This document shows, one piece after another, positions 31,987 to 39,522 of a stretch of DNA of 52,489 nucleotides. The DNA comes from Nocardioides sp. Root140 (GTDB lineage Bacteria; Actinomycetota; Actinomycetes; Propionibacteriales; Nocardioidaceae). Where the stretch lies: assembly GCF_001426745.1 (NCBI RefSeq), contig NZ_LMFI01000013.1, positions 1 to 52,489 of the forward strand, in the 5' to 3' direction. A program made the position numbers and the translations under genes. The notes beneath the pieces are model-generated. The model worked only from the letters and a program-made list of their open reading frames with translations. It ran no database searches and had not been told where the DNA came from. Position 1 is the first letter of the stretch. Each line of letters starts with the position of its first letter.

Positions 31987-33117
31987 TCAGCTCTCCTCTG
32001 TGTGTGGTTTCGAGACGCTCGCTGGCGCTCGCTCCTCAACCAACGAACTCGGTGTCATGGTGAGGCGGATGTTGGTCTCGGCGCCGGTGCCGAGCACGGT
32101 CACGTCGTCGATCGCGAAGTGCAACGCGTCGGCGATCGTGCTGATTCCGAGGTCGGCCACGGCGTTGCGTCCGGCGCCGAGCAGCATCGGCGCGACGTAG
32201 GTGACGACCTCGTCGATCAGCCCGGCCTCGAGGAAGGCGGCGGCCAGGGTCGGCCCGCCCTCGAGGAAGACGTGACGGCGTCCGAGATCGAAGACCTGCT
32301 GCAGCGCCTCGCGCGGATCGTGCGTGCGCAGGTGCAGGCTCTCCGCCAAGTCGTTGAAGATCCTCTTCGTCGCCGGGAGGTCGCGCAGCCCCATCACCAC
32401 ACGCAGCGGCTGCGCCTCCACGGGTTGGTCCAGCTCGTCGCGCACCGTCAGCTCGGGGTCGTCGACGTCGACCGTGTTGGCGCCGACCATCATCACGTCG
32501 CACTCACCGCGCAGGCGGTGCGTGTCACGTCGGGCCGGCAGTGACGACACCCAGCGGCTGGTGCCGTCGGCAGCGGCGCTGCGGCCGTCGAGGGTGGTCG
32601 CGAACTTCCACGTCACGAACGGACGCTGGTGCTCGACGGCGAACGTCCACGCCCGGTTGAGTCGTCGGGCGGCGTCCTCGTGAAGGCCGTACGCGACGTC
32701 GACACCGGCTGCCCGCAACGTCTCCGCTCCCCCGGCAGCCACGGGATTCGGGTCGGACTGGGCGAAGACCACCCGACGTACGCCGGCGTCGATGAGGGCC
32801 TGGGCGCACGGACCGGTTCGACCGGTGTGGTTGCAGGGCTCGAGGGTGACCACGGCCGTCGTACCGCGGGCAAGGTCACCCGGCGCCTGGCCGGCGGCCT
32901 CGGCGAGTGCGGCCGCCTCGGCGTGCGGCGTACCGGCTCCGCGGTGGAAGCCCTCGGCGACCTCGATGCCGTCGTCGTCGAGGAGCACGCATCCGACGCG
33001 TGGGTTCGGGCCGAGGGGCACGCCCGGGGTGGCCGCGATCTCGAGCGCACGCAGCATGGCGCGTTGCTCGGCGGCAGAGTATTCGACGGCAGAGTATTCG
33101 GTGATCACCCTGGTCAT
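31987..33117 (-). CDS. ribD: Bifunctional pyrimidine deaminase/reductase
   Basis: 376 aa. The N-terminal cytidine-deaminase-like domain (to about residue 150) has the zinc motifs GTPHAEAAAL and TLEPCNHTGRTGPCAQAL. The C-terminal reductase domain has FVTWKFATTLDGRSAAADGTSRW, GANTVDVDDPELTVR, VFLEGGPTLAAAFL and a final beta strand. The last 18 residues or so (SLVEERAPASVSKPHTEES) are encoded by a REP-like element at 32006-32041. The start is the ATG at 33117 with AGAGGG upstream; an FMN riboswitch lies 122 bp before it. Confidence 0.94.
   Translation of the reverse strand: MTRVITEYSAVEYSAAEQRAMLRALEIAATPGVPLGPNPRVGCVLLDDDGIEVAEGFHRGAGTPHAEAAALAEAAGQAPGDLARGTTAVVTLEPCNHTGRTGPCAQALIDAGVRRVVFAQSDPNPVAAGGAETLRAAGVDVAYGLHEDAARRLNRAWTFAVEHQRPFVTWKFATTLDGRSAAADGTSRWVSSLPARRDTHRLRGECDVMMVGANTVDVDDPELTVRDELDQPVEAQPLRVVMGLRDLPATKRIFNDLAESLHLRTHDPREALQQVFDLGRRHVFLEGGPTLAAAFLEAGLIDEVVTYVAPMLLGAGRNAVADLGISTIADALHFAIDDVTVLGTGAETNIRLTMTPSSLVEERAPASVSKPHTEES
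32006..32041. repeat. REP-like palindromic element inside the 3' end of ribD
   Basis: It starts GGTTTCGAGACGCTCGCTGG and ends GCTCCTCAACC, the same frame and length (36 bp) as the pair at 19479-19554, with inner GAGCGCCAGCGAGC-type symmetry instead of AGGCGC. Here the element is read as protein on the minus strand. Confidence 0.85.
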
Positions 33118-33238
33118 CCGCTTGCCCTCTCGGTCCGGTCGCGGACTCTGGGGCTTGATGCGGGTCGATCGGCAGGGGGTCAACTCGTGCGTGCTGCGCG
33201 TCGGACGGCCTCACGCAGAGCATCAACCACTGCGTGCA

Positions 33239-33372
33239 CTTCCCATCCGGACTTTGACCGTCGGTCCAGGAATCTCACCTGGTCAACCGGTCACTGGTTG
33301 TGACCGGGTCGCGGACTTCCGGGTGAAACCTCTTCACCCAGTCACCGCCGGCTCGGAATTGCACCGACCCCA
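33239..33372 (-). ncRNA. FMN riboswitch (RFN element)
   Basis: On the minus strand the conserved RFN pieces occur in order: GGGGTCGGTGCAATTCCGAG, CCGGCGGTGAC, AGTCCGCGACCC, a variable hairpin (CCGGTCACAACCAGTGACCGG), GACCAGGTGAGATTCCTGG, ACCGACGGTCAAAGTCCGGA and TGGGAAG. These match the FMN aptamer consensus. It precedes ribD-ribE-ribBA-ribH. A 7-bp stem CACGCAG/CTGCGTG follows downstream; no U-tract is seen, so translational control of ribD is more likely than termination. Confidence 0.95.
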
Positions 33373-33472
33373 GAGCACGCGAGTTGAAAACTCGACGGGA
33401 GCAATCCTGCCACACCACCCACGGCGCGCGGATGTGAGCCCGGCCACCAAGACTGCACCCGTCTCCCTTCCG

Positions 33473-33583
33473 CGACCCGTCGCCAGTTCTTGACGACCCG
33501 TCGCCAGTTCTGACTCTCGGGCCGAACTGGCGACAGGTCGACCCGAACTCACGACAGGTCGATCAGAACTGGCGACAGGTCGA
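33473..33583. repeat. 21-bp repeat array with an orientation switch
   Basis: Two forward units with the core CGACCCGTCGCCAGTTCT start at 33473 and 33494. Three reverse units with the core GAACTGGCGACAGGTCGA start at 33524, 33545 and 33566, again with a 21-bp period. Forward and reverse cores are complementary apart from one base, so the array can fold as one large hairpin around 33514-33523. It lies between the rpe stop and the FMN riboswitch. The rest of the 33373-33605 gap shows nothing else. Confidence 0.85.
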
Positions 33584-33605
33584 TGCGGACAGGGTGCAGG
33601 GTGAG

Positions 33606-34268
33606 CTAGCCGGCGGAGGCTTCGGCCTTGGCCTTCAGCTCGCGCACCATGGCGTCGGGGTCCTGGGCGGAGTAGACGGCCGACCCCGCGACGAACACGT
33701 CGGCACCGGCCTCGGCGCAACGCTCGATGGTCTCGAGCGAGACCCCGCCGTCGATCTGGAGCCAGGTCTCGAGTCCGTGCTTGTCCATCAGCGCCCGCGC
33801 CTTGCGGATCTTGGGCAGGCAGAGGTCGAGGAACTTCTGGCCACCGAAGCCCGGCTCGACGGTCATGATCAGCAGCATGTCGAGCTCGGCGAGGAGGTCC
33901 TCGTAGGGCTCGATCGGCGTGGCCGGCTTGAGTGCCATCGACGCGCGGGCGCCCTGGGCCCTGATCTCACGAGCCAGGCGGACGGGTGCCTTGGCCGCTT
34001 CGACGTGGAAGGTCACCGAGCCGCAACCGGCTTCGGCGTACGCCGGAGCCCAGCGGTCGGGGTCCTCGATCATCAGGTGCGCGTCCATCGGCAACGGCGT
34101 CGACCTGGCCAGCGACTCCACGACCGGCAACCCGAGGGTCAGGTTCGGCACGAAGTGGTTGTCCATGACGTCGACGTGCACCCAGTCGGCACTGCCGATG
34201 CGGCGTACCTCGTTGGCCAGGTCGGCAAGGTCGGCGTTCAGGATGCTCGGCGTGATCTGGATACCCAC
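33606..34268 (-). CDS. rpe: Ribulose-phosphate 3-epimerase
   Basis: 220 aa TIM barrel of the pentose phosphate pathway. Motifs: ITPSILNADLADLANEV, WVHVDVMDNHFVPNLTLG with metal ligands, DAHLMIEDPDRWAPAYAEAG, MTVEPGFGGQKFL and LQIDGGVSLETIERCAEAGADVFVAGSAVY with the phosphate-binding loop. It supplies ribulose 5-phosphate, a precursor of the riboflavin four-carbon unit, and lies directly upstream of the rib operon on the same strand. Confidence 0.96.
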   Translation of the reverse strand: MGIQITPSILNADLADLANEVRRIGSADWVHVDVMDNHFVPNLTLGLPVVESLARSTPLPMDAHLMIEDPDRWAPAYAEAGCGSVTFHVEAAKAPVRLAREIRAQGARASMALKPATPIEPYEDLLAELDMLLIMTVEPGFGGQKFLDLCLPKIRKARALMDKHGLETWLQIDGGVSLETIERCAEAGADVFVAGSAVYSAQDPDAMVRELKAKAEASAG

Positions 34269-34361
34269 GGGCGGGACTCTATCCCGCGCGCGTCCCCCGG
34301 CCCGCCACGGGAGCCCGGCCGCGCACTCGACCGGACGCCGCGCGGGTCGGGAGCGGGTGAC

Positions 34362-35381
34362 CTACGCGTCGCCGACGCGCACCAGGAGCTTGCCGAAGTT
34401 GCGTCCGGTGAGAAGTCCGCGGAAGGCCTCGGGCGTCTGGTCGAGGCCGTGGACGACGTCCTCGCGGTAGCGCACCGAGCCGTCGGCGACCCACCCGGCC
34501 ATGTCACGCAGGAAGTCCTCGTGATGCGTGGGCACGAACTCCTGCTGGATGAACCCGCGGATGGTCAGGCTGAGCGACAGCACCTTCCCCATGAAGGCTG
34601 GCAGCTGGTCGGGTCCCTCGGGCACGGAGGTCGCGTTGTAGTTGGCGACCAGGCCGCACACCGGGATGCGGGCGAACGTGTTGAGACGTCGGGCCACGGC
34701 CGCGGCCACCGGGCCCCCGACGTTCTCGAAATAGACGTCGATGCCGTCCGGGGTGGCTGCGGCGAGGTCGTCGACGAAGGTCGGCGAGCGGTGGTCGACG
34801 GCCGCGTCGAAGCCGAACTCCTCGAGCAGGGCCCGGCACTTCTCGGGTCCGCCTGCGATGCCGACCGCGCGGGCGCCCCTGACCTTCGCGATCTGTCCGA
34901 CCGCGGAACCGACCGGACCGGTGGCCGCCGCGACGACGACCGTCTCCCCCGCCTTCGGCCTGCCGATCTCGAGGAGTCCGGCGTACGCCGTGAAGCCGGG
35001 CATGCCCAGGACGCCGAGAGCGGTCGAGACCGGTGCGGCCTCGGGATCGAGGCGACGAGTCTGACGGGCGTCGACGACGGCGTGGGTCTGCCAGCCGGCG
35101 AAGGCGAGCACGAGGTCACCCGGCTGGCGTGCGGATGAACGCGACTCGAGCACCTCGCACACGGTGCCGCCGATCATCACGGCGCCGACCTCGACCGGCT
35201 CGGCGTACGACTTGGCGGCGCTCATCCGGCCGCGCATGTAGGGGTCGAGGGAGAGGTAGATCGTGCGCAGCAGGACCTGTCCTTCCTCGAGTGCCGGGAG
35301 CTCCTCGTCGACGAACGAGAAGTCGCTGTCCTGGGGCTCACCGACGGGTCGGGACGCAAGGCGGATCTGGGTGGTCTTCAC
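34362..35381 (-). CDS. Zinc-independent MDR-family NADP-dependent oxidoreductase
   Basis: 339 aa. It belongs to the leukotriene B4 12-hydroxydehydrogenase/CurA-like group of medium-chain reductases: IYLSLDPYMRGRMSAAKSYA at the N-terminus, the NADPH motif VVVAAATGPVGSAVGQIAKV, GIAGGPEKC and DVYFENVGGP. No zinc-ligand set is present. Such enzymes reduce alkenals or alkenones, often in detoxification. It starts 10 bp after the topoisomerase IB stop and probably shares its transcript and hence the stress promoter at 36565-36589. Confidence 0.9.
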   Translation of the reverse strand: MKTTQIRLASRPVGEPQDSDFSFVDEELPALEEGQVLLRTIYLSLDPYMRGRMSAAKSYAEPVEVGAVMIGGTVCEVLESRSSARQPGDLVLAFAGWQTHAVVDARQTRRLDPEAAPVSTALGVLGMPGFTAYAGLLEIGRPKAGETVVVAAATGPVGSAVGQIAKVRGARAVGIAGGPEKCRALLEEFGFDAAVDHRSPTFVDDLAAATPDGIDVYFENVGGPVAAAVARRLNTFARIPVCGLVANYNATSVPEGPDQLPAFMGKVLSLSLTIRGFIQQEFVPTHHEDFLRDMAGWVADGSVRYREDVVHGLDQTPEAFRGLLTGRNFGKLLVRVGDA

Positions 35382-35391
35382 TGTCGCGATG

Positions 35392-36369
35392 CTACTGACC
35401 CAGCAGAAGCAGGACTGCCTTCTCCACCGCGGATTGCGACGCGGATCGGCTGGTGCCGATCACCTCGCCCTGATCGTAGAGGTCGAGCACTCGCGGGTCG
35501 ACGTACGACGTCCTCGCCACCGTGGGGGTGTTGCCGAGATACTCCGCGACCTCCTCCATGGCCGCACGCACCGCCCGCTTGCGTGAGGCCTTGCTCTCTC
35601 CCGGCTCCGGGCTCTGCGCCAGGGCCACCGCGGCCAGCACGGTCGCGTGCCAGGTGCGGAAGTCCTTGGCCGTCACCTCCACTCCCGAGACCTCACGGAC
35701 GTAGTCGTTGATCGTGGCGGGCTCGAGCCGGTGCCATCGTCGACCGTGCTTGAACGCCATCAGCTCATCGGGCCCACCCCGGCGCGCCCGCAACGCCTTG
35801 ATCGCCGCGACACACCTGGCGTCGTCGATGGTCACGACGTGCTCGACCCCGGACTTGCCGACGAAGTCGAACGTGGCGACCTCACCGGAGACCCGCACGT
35901 GTCGTCGCTCGAGCGTGGTGAGACCGAAGCTGCCGTACTCGTCGGTGTAGACGTCGTTGCCGATCCGGAAGTACCCGAGATCGAGGAGGCGAACGGCCAC
36001 CGCACAGGCGCGCGCCTCGCTCATCTCGTCGTCCCGGAGATGGCGCGACAGCGCCCTGCGCATCCGCGGCAACGCCCGTCCCAGGGACGTGGTGCGCTCG
36101 AACTTCTCGGCGTCACGACGGATCCGCCAGTCCGGGTGGTAGAGGTACTGCCGGCGACCCGCGGCGTCCGTGCCGACCGCCTGCAGGTGGCCGTTGACCA
36201 CCGGGCAGATCCACACGTCCTGCCAGGCCGGCGGCACTGCGAGGTCCCGAATCCTCTGGGCGTCGTCGTCCGGGAGACGTTCCCCCACCTCGTCGAGATA
36301 GACGAACCCGCGGCCGGCCCGGCGCCGGCTCCAGCCGGGATCGTGCGGTGACACCCGTCGAAGTCGCAC
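35392..36369 (-). CDS. DNA topoisomerase IB (poxvirus-type)
   Basis: 325 aa. The N-terminal domain (RLRRVSPHDPGWSRRRAGRG to QYLYHPDWR) is followed by the catalytic core with GRALPRMRRALSRHL, IGNDVYTDEYGSFGLTTLER, VGKSG and KDFRTWHATVLAAVAL. The nucleophilic tyrosine is in TPTVARTSYVDPRV, about Y289. It relaxes supercoils through a 3'-phosphotyrosine intermediate without ATP. The GTG at 36369 is chosen by the family N-terminus; the frame is open further upstream but without similarity. A stress-type promoter lies about 195 bp upstream and a long palindrome between. Confidence 0.92.
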   Translation of the reverse strand: MRLRRVSPHDPGWSRRRAGRGFVYLDEVGERLPDDDAQRIRDLAVPPAWQDVWICPVVNGHLQAVGTDAAGRRQYLYHPDWRIRRDAEKFERTTSLGRALPRMRRALSRHLRDDEMSEARACAVAVRLLDLGYFRIGNDVYTDEYGSFGLTTLERRHVRVSGEVATFDFVGKSGVEHVVTIDDARCVAAIKALRARRGGPDELMAFKHGRRWHRLEPATINDYVREVSGVEVTAKDFRTWHATVLAAVALAQSPEPGESKASRKRAVRAAMEEVAEYLGNTPTVARTSYVDPRVLDLYDQGEVIGTSRSASQSAVEKAVLLLLGQ

Positions 36370-36395
36370 CCTGGAATCCTCGCCGTCGGGACGTG

Positions 36396-36438
36396 GATCG
36401 CGGAGCCCTCGCACGGCGTACGGGAGGGCTCCGCGATC
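36396..36438. repeat. Perfect 14-bp inverted repeat upstream of topoisomerase IB
   Basis: GATCGCGGAGCCCT (36396-36409) and AGGGCTCCGCGATC (36425-36438) are perfect arms around a 15-nt loop. On the minus strand it would lie in the 5' leader of topoisomerase IB, 27 bp before the GTG. It could be an operator, a leader hairpin or a factor-independent terminator without a U-tract. Confidence 0.7.
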
Positions 36439-36564
36439 AGGAGCGGGCCGGGACTCGTTCGGCAGTGCCGCGCGCAAGCAGTGCAGAGTGAGGCGCCAGC
36501 CCGTGTGTTGCCTGGACGTCGAAGCCGGTCCGCACTGGCCGATCGGCCCCGACGCGAGAAGCCA

Positions 36565-36589
36565 GTACCCGGACCGTGCATGCTCATAC
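36565..36589 (-). promoter_or_regulatory. SigB-type promoter, topoisomerase IB
   Basis: Minus-strand GTATGA (36584-36589), 13-bp spacer, GGGTAC (36565-36570). The same two hexamers with the same spacing occur before dps. The expected transcript runs through the 36396-36438 palindrome into the topoisomerase IB gene. Confidence 0.65.
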
Positions 36590-36613
36590 CGCGCAGTTCC
36601 CGACAAATCCGGA

Positions 36614-38068
36614 TCAAGCCGACACCAGTCCGACGAGCGTCATGATCTGGGCGGCCGGGGAACCTGCCGGTGCCAGGAAGGTCAGCTCGGCCCCGGCCCG
36701 CTTGGTGCGGGCCAGGAACTCGAAGAGCGACTGCACCCCCGGGCTTGCGAGGTGGGTGACCCCGCTGAGATCGACCGTGGCCGAGGCAGTGCCCGCTCGG
36801 GTCGCCTCGTGCAGCGCTGCGTCGAAGACCTCGATGGTCACGCCGTCGATCGGCCCCTTGGCGACCAGGCTCCCCCGCGCAGCGACCGTGTGGAGCTCTC
36901 CGTCATGGTCGTCGACCACGGGGGCGACCCGCGGTTCCGGCTCGGACTGGAGCAGCTGCACGGGTCGGGCCAACTTCAGCCGCAGCTCGACCTCCGTTCC
37001 GCGCGGGCCCCGGCGGACGTCCATGCTGTCGGCCAGCGCGGCGGCCATCATCAGTCCCCGGCCGTCAGAGACCTCCTCGCGCCACCGGCCGGCGTCGGAG
37101 ACCGTGACGGTCACCGTCCCGCTGTCGTCCAGCGCGGCGTCGACCCACAGCGGGCGCTCGGCATCTCGCGTGTCATCCGGATAGGCATGTTGGGCCGCGT
37201 TCGTGACCAGCTCCGCGAGCGCATGGTCGAGTCCGATGTGGTCGAGGAGGCCCGCACCGATCGCGTCGAGCCAGTCACGCAGCCCGTCGCGGACCGTCGA
37301 CGCCGAAGCCGTGCTGGCCGACGCGCGGATGGAGTACGTCGCGGGGGCGGGGCTACGCGCTCCCACGATCAGCGCCACGTCGTCTCGTACGTCGCCGGCC
37401 GTGCCGGCACCGTTCAGGATGGCCCGGCACACCTCGTCCCCACGCTGGACCGCCGGGCCGGACATCGTCCGGTCGAGTGCCGTCGCCGCCACCTGCAGCA
37501 GCTGTGCGTTCGCCAGGTCCAACGACCGTGCGGGGGTGCGCACCAGACCGTCCGTGTAGAGCACCAGCAGGTCGTCCGGCGCCAGCTTGGCCCACCCGGT
37601 GTGGAAGTCGCCCCCGGTCCCCAAGGGGCGCCCCTGCTCCGAGGGCAGCATGCGTGCGGGCCGGAAGGGGGTGAGGATCATGGGTGGCAGGTGACCGGCC
37701 GTGCCGTACTCGACATGCCCGTTGTCGAGGTCGAGGACGGCGACGCACATCGTGGTGGCGCAGGTCTCCGGATGGTGCTCGGCGTAGGCGTCGACGCTCT
37801 CGAGTGCGCCCAGCAGCCCAGCGCCACCCGTGAGACGCTCCCGCAGGATCGCCCGGACCTGGGTGACGGCCAGGGCTGCACCGAAGCCCTGGCCCACCAC
37901 GTCGGCGACCATGAGCGCGACCCGTCGATGCGGCAGCACGATCGCGTCCATGGTGTCACCGCGGTTGAGCGGTGGCACGTCCGTGAGCAGGTAGCTGCCC
38001 GTGAGGACGACGCCGGGCAGGACGGGCAGCCCGGACGGAATCTGGACATCAGTGGGTGTGGTGGGCAT
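36614..38068 (-). CDS. PP2C phosphatase-anti-sigma kinase-STAS fusion (RsbU-RsbW-RsbV like)
   Basis: 484 aa, three modules. Residues about 15-245 form a SpoIIE/RsbU PP2C phosphatase with VALMVADVVGQGFGAALAV, YGTAGHLPPMIL, VLYTDGLVRTP and the metal-binding DDVALIVG. Residues 255-375 form an RsbW-type HATPase with the N-box HALAELVTNAAQHAYPDD and SDGRGLMMAAALAD. Residues 395-484 form a STAS antagonist with ATVDLSGVTHLASPGVQSLF, where Ser-Pro replaces the usual Ser-Ser. All three partner-switch activities are thus on one chain, 76 bp downstream of the sigma factor gene they may control. Confidence 0.9.
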   Translation of the reverse strand: MPTTPTDVQIPSGLPVLPGVVLTGSYLLTDVPPLNRGDTMDAIVLPHRRVALMVADVVGQGFGAALAVTQVRAILRERLTGGAGLLGALESVDAYAEHHPETCATTMCVAVLDLDNGHVEYGTAGHLPPMILTPFRPARMLPSEQGRPLGTGGDFHTGWAKLAPDDLLVLYTDGLVRTPARSLDLANAQLLQVAATALDRTMSGPAVQRGDEVCRAILNGAGTAGDVRDDVALIVGARSPAPATYSIRASASTASASTVRDGLRDWLDAIGAGLLDHIGLDHALAELVTNAAQHAYPDDTRDAERPLWVDAALDDSGTVTVTVSDAGRWREEVSDGRGLMMAAALADSMDVRRGPRGTEVELRLKLARPVQLLQSEPEPRVAPVVDDHDGELHTVAARGSLVAKGPIDGVTIEVFDAALHEATRAGTASATVDLSGVTHLASPGVQSLFEFLARTKRAGAELTFLAPAGSPAAQIMTLVGLVSA

Positions 38069-38112
38069 GTCGCCCCCTCTGGCCGAGAACGTGCCACTCC
38101 ATCCCCCTCACG

Positions 38113-38137
38113 GTATCCAACTGGGGCGTCGGCATGC
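38113..38137 (-). promoter_or_regulatory. SigB-type promoter, phosphatase-kinase-STAS gene
   Basis: Minus-strand GCATGC (38132-38137), 13-bp spacer, GGATAC (38113-38118). It lies 44 bp before the ATG at 38068. It has one change from GGGTAC in the -10. Confidence 0.55.
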
Positions 38138-38144
38138 CCGATCG

Positions 38145-38963
38145 TCAGGCCTCGATGTCCTCGCGCCCTTCCACGAGACCGCTGCGAAGGTCGCGCATGA
38201 TGCGACTCAGCAGTCGGGACACCTGGGTCTGGGTGACCCCGAACTCGTCGGCGATCTCCTGCTGGGTGAGCTCGTCGAAGAAGCGCATCCGGAGCAGCTT
38301 GCGGTCTCGGGCGGACAGCCTGCGCACCACCGGACGCAGCATCACGCGCGCTTCCGCCGCGGCAGCCTCGTCGGCCTGCGGATCGGGCAGCATGTCGCCC
38401 AGACTGGCGCCCACGTCGTCGCCCACGGGGGCGTCGAGCGACGTCGGGGTGAAGCAACCCTCCGCGCGGAGGGCCTCGGACACCTCCTGCTCGGGCACGT
38501 CGAGAGCAGCTGCGATCTCGCCGTCGCTCGGCGTACGCCGCCCCTCGCTGCCCAGGCGGTCCCGCTCCTCGATGACCCGCGACTGGAGCTCCTGGATGCG
38601 CCGCGGCGGGCGGACCACCCAGCCGTGGTCACGGAAGTAGCGGCGGATCTCCCCCCTGATGCTCGGCACGGCATAGGCGAGGAAGTCGCTCTCGTGCTCC
38701 CCGTCGAACTTCTGGACGACGCGCACGAGGGCCGCGTTGGCCACCTGCTCGAGATCTTCGGACGCGATGCCGCGCGACTTGTAGCGCGAGGCGATGCTGC
38801 GTGCCACGCACACGTTGGCGAGCACGACGTCCTCGAGCAACCGCGCTCGTTCCTCCGGCGTACTGGCACGCGCGGCGCGCTGGAGAAGACTCGCGGTGAG
38901 CTTGCGCCGCTGGTCGCGGGGCAGGTCGTCGAAGGGATTCTTCTGGATGTCAATGCTGGCCAT
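38145..38963 (-). CDS. SigB/SigF-family RNA polymerase sigma factor
   Basis: 272 aa sigma-70 group 3. Region 2 (about residues 45-115) has YKSRGIASEDLEQVANAALV, RVVQKFD and FLAYAVPSIRGEIRRYFRDH, which recognises the -10. Region 3 follows (RTPSDGEIAAALDVPEQEV). Region 4 (about 215-262) has RDRKLLRMRFFDELTQQEIA and GVTQTQVSRLLSRIM. It matches the stress/sporulation SigB-F-G class of actinobacteria. The next gene encodes its likely partner-switch regulator, and matching promoter sites surround both. Confidence 0.93.
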   Translation of the reverse strand: MASIDIQKNPFDDLPRDQRRKLTASLLQRAARASTPEERARLLEDVVLANVCVARSIASRYKSRGIASEDLEQVANAALVRVVQKFDGEHESDFLAYAVPSIRGEIRRYFRDHGWVVRPPRRIQELQSRVIEERDRLGSEGRRTPSDGEIAAALDVPEQEVSEALRAEGCFTPTSLDAPVGDDVGASLGDMLPDPQADEAAAAEARVMLRPVVRRLSARDRKLLRMRFFDELTQQEIADEFGVTQTQVSRLLSRIMRDLRSGLVEGREDIEA

Positions 38964-39017
38964 GGCGGCCTCCCGGGGGAATTCGCTCGGGCCTCGCCGT
39001 TGACTTCAGCGAGAGGT

Positions 39018-39042
39018 GTAACCGTGGACCTCGTTGGCATTC
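39018..39042 (-). promoter_or_regulatory. SigB-type promoter, sigma factor gene
   Basis: Minus-strand GAATGC (39037-39042), 13-bp spacer, GGTTAC (39018-39023), 55 bp before the ATG at 38963. This is the most diverged -10 of the set, but spacing is kept, and it suggests autoregulation. Confidence 0.45.
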
Positions 39043-39146
39043 GTGATGCTCCGGCAGATGATGCCGTCGCACCGCAACTTAGCGCACGACACCTCGGTTT
39101 TCCAGTCCGTGGTTCCGGCACGGCGGCACAGGAGTTTCCCCTGGCC

Positions 39147-39362
39147 TCATGGGCCCCGGAAGCGGTCGTTGATCAGTGCGGCGCTCGCGTCGGCGGCCGC
39201 GCGGCGCGACCGACGGGCCACCTTCTGCATGGCGGCGAGCTCCGCAGGGTGCGCACCGGCGGCGACGAGATGCGGACCCCGGGCGCGCTGCCGAGCCCGC
39301 CCGAGACATGCGCCGACCAGGCACCCAGCACCTGCTGCGACGAACGTTGCCCGCTTGCCCAT
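39147..39362 (-). CDS. Small membrane-anchored or secreted protein, unknown
   Basis: 71 aa. An N-terminal hydrophobic stretch (TFVAAGAGCLVGACLG) follows MGKRA, then a basic Arg/Ala-rich remainder (QRARGPHLVAAGAHPAELAA, KVARRSRRAAADASA). The stretch could be a single membrane anchor; no proper lipobox was identified. GAGAGG lies 7 nt before the ATG and a GGGTAC-type promoter 37 bp upstream, which supports a real gene. No family is recognised. Confidence 0.55.
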   Translation of the reverse strand: MGKRATFVAAGAGCLVGACLGRARQRARGPHLVAAGAHPAELAAMQKVARRSRRAAADASAALINDRFRGP

Positions 39363-39398
39363 CTCTGCACCTCTCGACCTTGACGACCAGTGGTCGCG

Positions 39399-39423
39399 GT
39401 ACCCGAGGCAGCGGGTCCCATGC
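39399..39423 (-). promoter_or_regulatory. SigB-type promoter, 71-aa protein gene
   Basis: Minus-strand GCATGG (39418-39423), 13-bp spacer, GGGTAC (39399-39404). It faces away from the promoter of the HAD gene on the other strand 40 bp further on. Confidence 0.6.
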
Positions 39424-39460
39424 GAATGCCCGTGACCTTCGTCTGTCAGCAGACCTCACG

Positions 39461-39485
39461 GCATGCGCTGGACCGGATTGGGTAA
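39461..39485 (+). promoter_or_regulatory. SigB-type promoter, HAD phosphatase gene
   Basis: Plus-strand GCATGC (39461-39466), 13-bp spacer, GGGTAA (39480-39485), 38 bp before the ATG at 39523. Same spacing as the others. Confidence 0.6.
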
Positions 39486-39522
39486 CGGAAACTGACACAG
39501 TCACCAAGCAGAGGATCCGCAC

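Noticed and set aside
36369..36606. An N-terminal extension of topoisomerase IB from the ATG at 36606
   Set aside because: It contains the promoter and the palindrome and has no family similarity; the GTG at 36369 gives the known N-terminus.
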